Below are positions 6,138 to 7,078 of a DNA stretch of 7,078 bases, piece by piece. Each line of letters starts with the position of its first letter. The first letter of the stretch is position 1. Under the pieces are notes generated by a model. That model searched no databases, had not been told where the DNA came from, and worked only from the letters and a program-made list of their open reading frames with translations. The DNA is taken from the NCBI GenBank assembly GCA_900770805.1, contig CAAGLP010000204.1, forward strand, positions 1-7,078, given 5' to 3'. Origin of the DNA: an uncultured Paraprevotella sp. Lineage in GTDB: Bacteria > Bacteroidota > Bacteroidia > Bacteroidales > Bacteroidaceae. The translations under genes were made by a program, and so were the position numbers.

Positions 6138-7078
6138 CGTACTATTATATATATCGCACTGCTCATTGGTAGTGCGTTTTTTAATAACACCAGAGCAGAA
6201 GACCTTCTGCCTCGCTCCACCCCCGAAGCCCAGGGAGTGAGCAGTCTGCACATCCAGGAGTTCTTCGACACCCTGATGCAGGACTCTCGCACCGAGGTGC
6301 ATTCATGCATCGTCATGAGGCACGGCCATGTGGTTGCCGAGATGTACCCCTACCCCTGGCGCAAGGAATACCGCCACACCACCTACTCCATTTCCAAAAC
6401 CTTTACTTCCGTGGCCGTGGGTATGTGCATAGCAGATAGCCTAATCGCCCTTGGCGACACCATAGGCAAATTTCTTGCCATCCCACCCCATGCCTCCAAG
6501 AGCATACGCGCAATCACCGTGCGCGACCTGCTTACAATGCAGAGTGGCATCCCTGTGGATACCAAGATGAGGATTCACGAAACCCAATGGCTCCATGCAT
6601 ACCTTTCCAAGAAAAGCACCTCTATTCCCGGCACACGATGGGCATACGACAGCATTATGTCCTACCTGCTTTCTGCCATAGTACAGAAAGTCACCGGACA
6701 AACGCTCATGGATCTTCTTCGAGAAAGACTTTTCCAACCCCTCGGCATCACCGATGCCCTTTGGGAGGAAAGTCCCGAAGGCATAACCTGCGGTGGTTGG
6801 GGATTATACATCCGTCCTGAGTCCATGGCTATGCTCGGACAGCTACTCTTGGACAAAGGCACATGGATGGGCAAGGAAATCGTATCCTCGTGGTGGGTGG
6901 AGGAAATGATGAAACCACAAACCGCCAACGGACGCTACAGTTACCACATCTGGCAAACGCAGTACCCCGGTTGGGCCGAGGCCAATGGTGCCTATGGTCA
7001 GTACATCTTCGTCATCCCCGAGGCAGACATGGTGGTCAGTCTAACGCAATGTACCGGCAAGCGTGCTCCCATACAAGA
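6081..7078 (+). CDS. Beta-lactamase/PBP-like serine hydrolase, C-terminus cut by window edge
   Basis: This is an exported serine hydrolase of the beta-lactamase family (PF00144-type: class C beta-lactamases, esterases, D-amino peptidases, 6-aminohexanoate-dimer hydrolase). Numbering from Val at 6135, VRTIIYIALLIGSAFF with a cut after TRA (21) is a signal peptide. Then come STPEAQGVSS (28-37), typical of the family start, IVMRHGHVVAE (59-69), the nucleophile motif SISK (85-88, Ser85/Lys88), RDLLTMQSGIP (130-140), the second motif YDS (171-173, in place of YxN) and GAYGQYIFVIPE (285-296). The end is missing. The start is unclear: no ATG, GTG or TTG lies at the head of the signal peptide. The nearest in-frame codons are GTG at 6081 (used here) and ATG at 5946, both reading through REP-like DNA; the first ATG downstream, at 6276, would lose the signal. 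The substrate is unknown and resistance should not be assumed. Confidence 0.85.
   Translation, partial: MPREGNGPHRDARTGWGWVRTIIYIALLIGSAFFNNTRAEDLLPRSTPEAQGVSSLHIQEFFDTLMQDSRTEVHSCIVMRHGHVVAEMYPYPWRKEYRHTTYSISKTFTSVAVGMCIADSLIALGDTIGKFLAIPPHASKSIRAITVRDLLTMQSGIPVDTKMRIHETQWLHAYLSKKSTSIPGTRWAYDSIMSYLLSAIVQKVTGQTLMDLLRERLFQPLGITDALWEESPEGITCGGWGLYIRPESMAMLGQLLLDKGTWMGKEIVSSWWVEEMMKPQTANGRYSYHIWQTQYPGWAEANGAYGQYIFVIPEADMVVSLTQCTGKRAPIQ
6155..6182 (+). terminator. Terminator-like hairpin inside the serine hydrolase signal-peptide codons
   Basis: CGCACTGC (6155-6162) pairs with GTAGTGCG (6169-6176), eight pairs including one G-U, over a TCATTG loop, followed by six T (6177-6182). By form this is an intrinsic terminator, but the same bases encode Ala-Leu-Leu-Ile-Gly-Ser-Ala-Phe-Phe of the signal peptide. 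It may be a coincidence of coding, or it may attenuate transcription arriving from the GHL10 gene. Confidence 0.45.

Noticed and set aside
6081..7078. Serine hydrolase as a pseudogene
   Set aside because: The frame is open to the window edge with both catalytic motifs intact; only the start codon is in doubt, so it is kept as a CDS.
6135..7078. Antibiotic-resistance beta-lactamase
   Set aside because: SxxK and a Y-x-S motif are shared by many esterases and peptidases; the STPEAQGVSS start and the YDS second motif fit the broad family and do not point to a known resistance enzyme.

Overview
The window looks like chromosomal DNA from a Bacteroidales bacterium, most likely Prevotella-like. Four upstream regions carry the Bacteroidetes -7 promoter element TAnnTTTG, and genes start without Shine-Dalgarno sequences. 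The gene families fit too: a DUF4738-type lipoprotein, a 345-residue AsnA, a GHL10 glycoside hydrolase and a small outer-membrane barrel. The genus is an inference; no rRNA or tRNA gene is visible.

Layout. Positions 1-1354 (minus strand) hold an OmpA-family peptidoglycan-binding lipoprotein followed, 48 bp on, by a second lipoprotein (DUF4738-like) cut by the window edge; they are probably cotranscribed. A 264-bp divergent intergenic region with two promoters separates them from asnA (plus strand, 1619-2656), the ammonia-dependent asparagine synthetase. asnA ends in a strong terminator hairpin that stops only 14 bp before a secreted protein of unknown function (2742-3746). The 250 bp between that gene and the convergent outer-membrane barrel gene (3997-4467, minus) hold a five-copy 23-bp tandem repeat and a 12-bp perfect stem that probably ends transcription. 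The barrel gene diverges from a GHL10-family glycoside hydrolase (4580-5911) through closely spaced back-to-back -7 elements. The hydrolase promoter lies so close to its ATG that its mRNA may be leaderless. After it come about 200 bp of GC-rich palindromic REP-like sequence, then a serine hydrolase of the beta-lactamase/PBP-like family that runs off the right edge.

Six of the seven genes encode predicted exported or envelope proteins; asnA is the one cytoplasmic enzyme. OmpA (peptidoglycan anchoring), GHL10 (a family that includes the E. coli peptidoglycan hydrolase DigH) and the PBP-like serine hydrolase suggest a loose cell-wall theme, but no operon joins all of them.

No new defence system or mobile-element enzyme is visible. 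The most unusual points are non-coding: the covarying 23-bp repeat array, the REP-like element that reads in frame into the serine hydrolase and seems to have replaced its start codon, and the possible leaderless hydrolase transcript.
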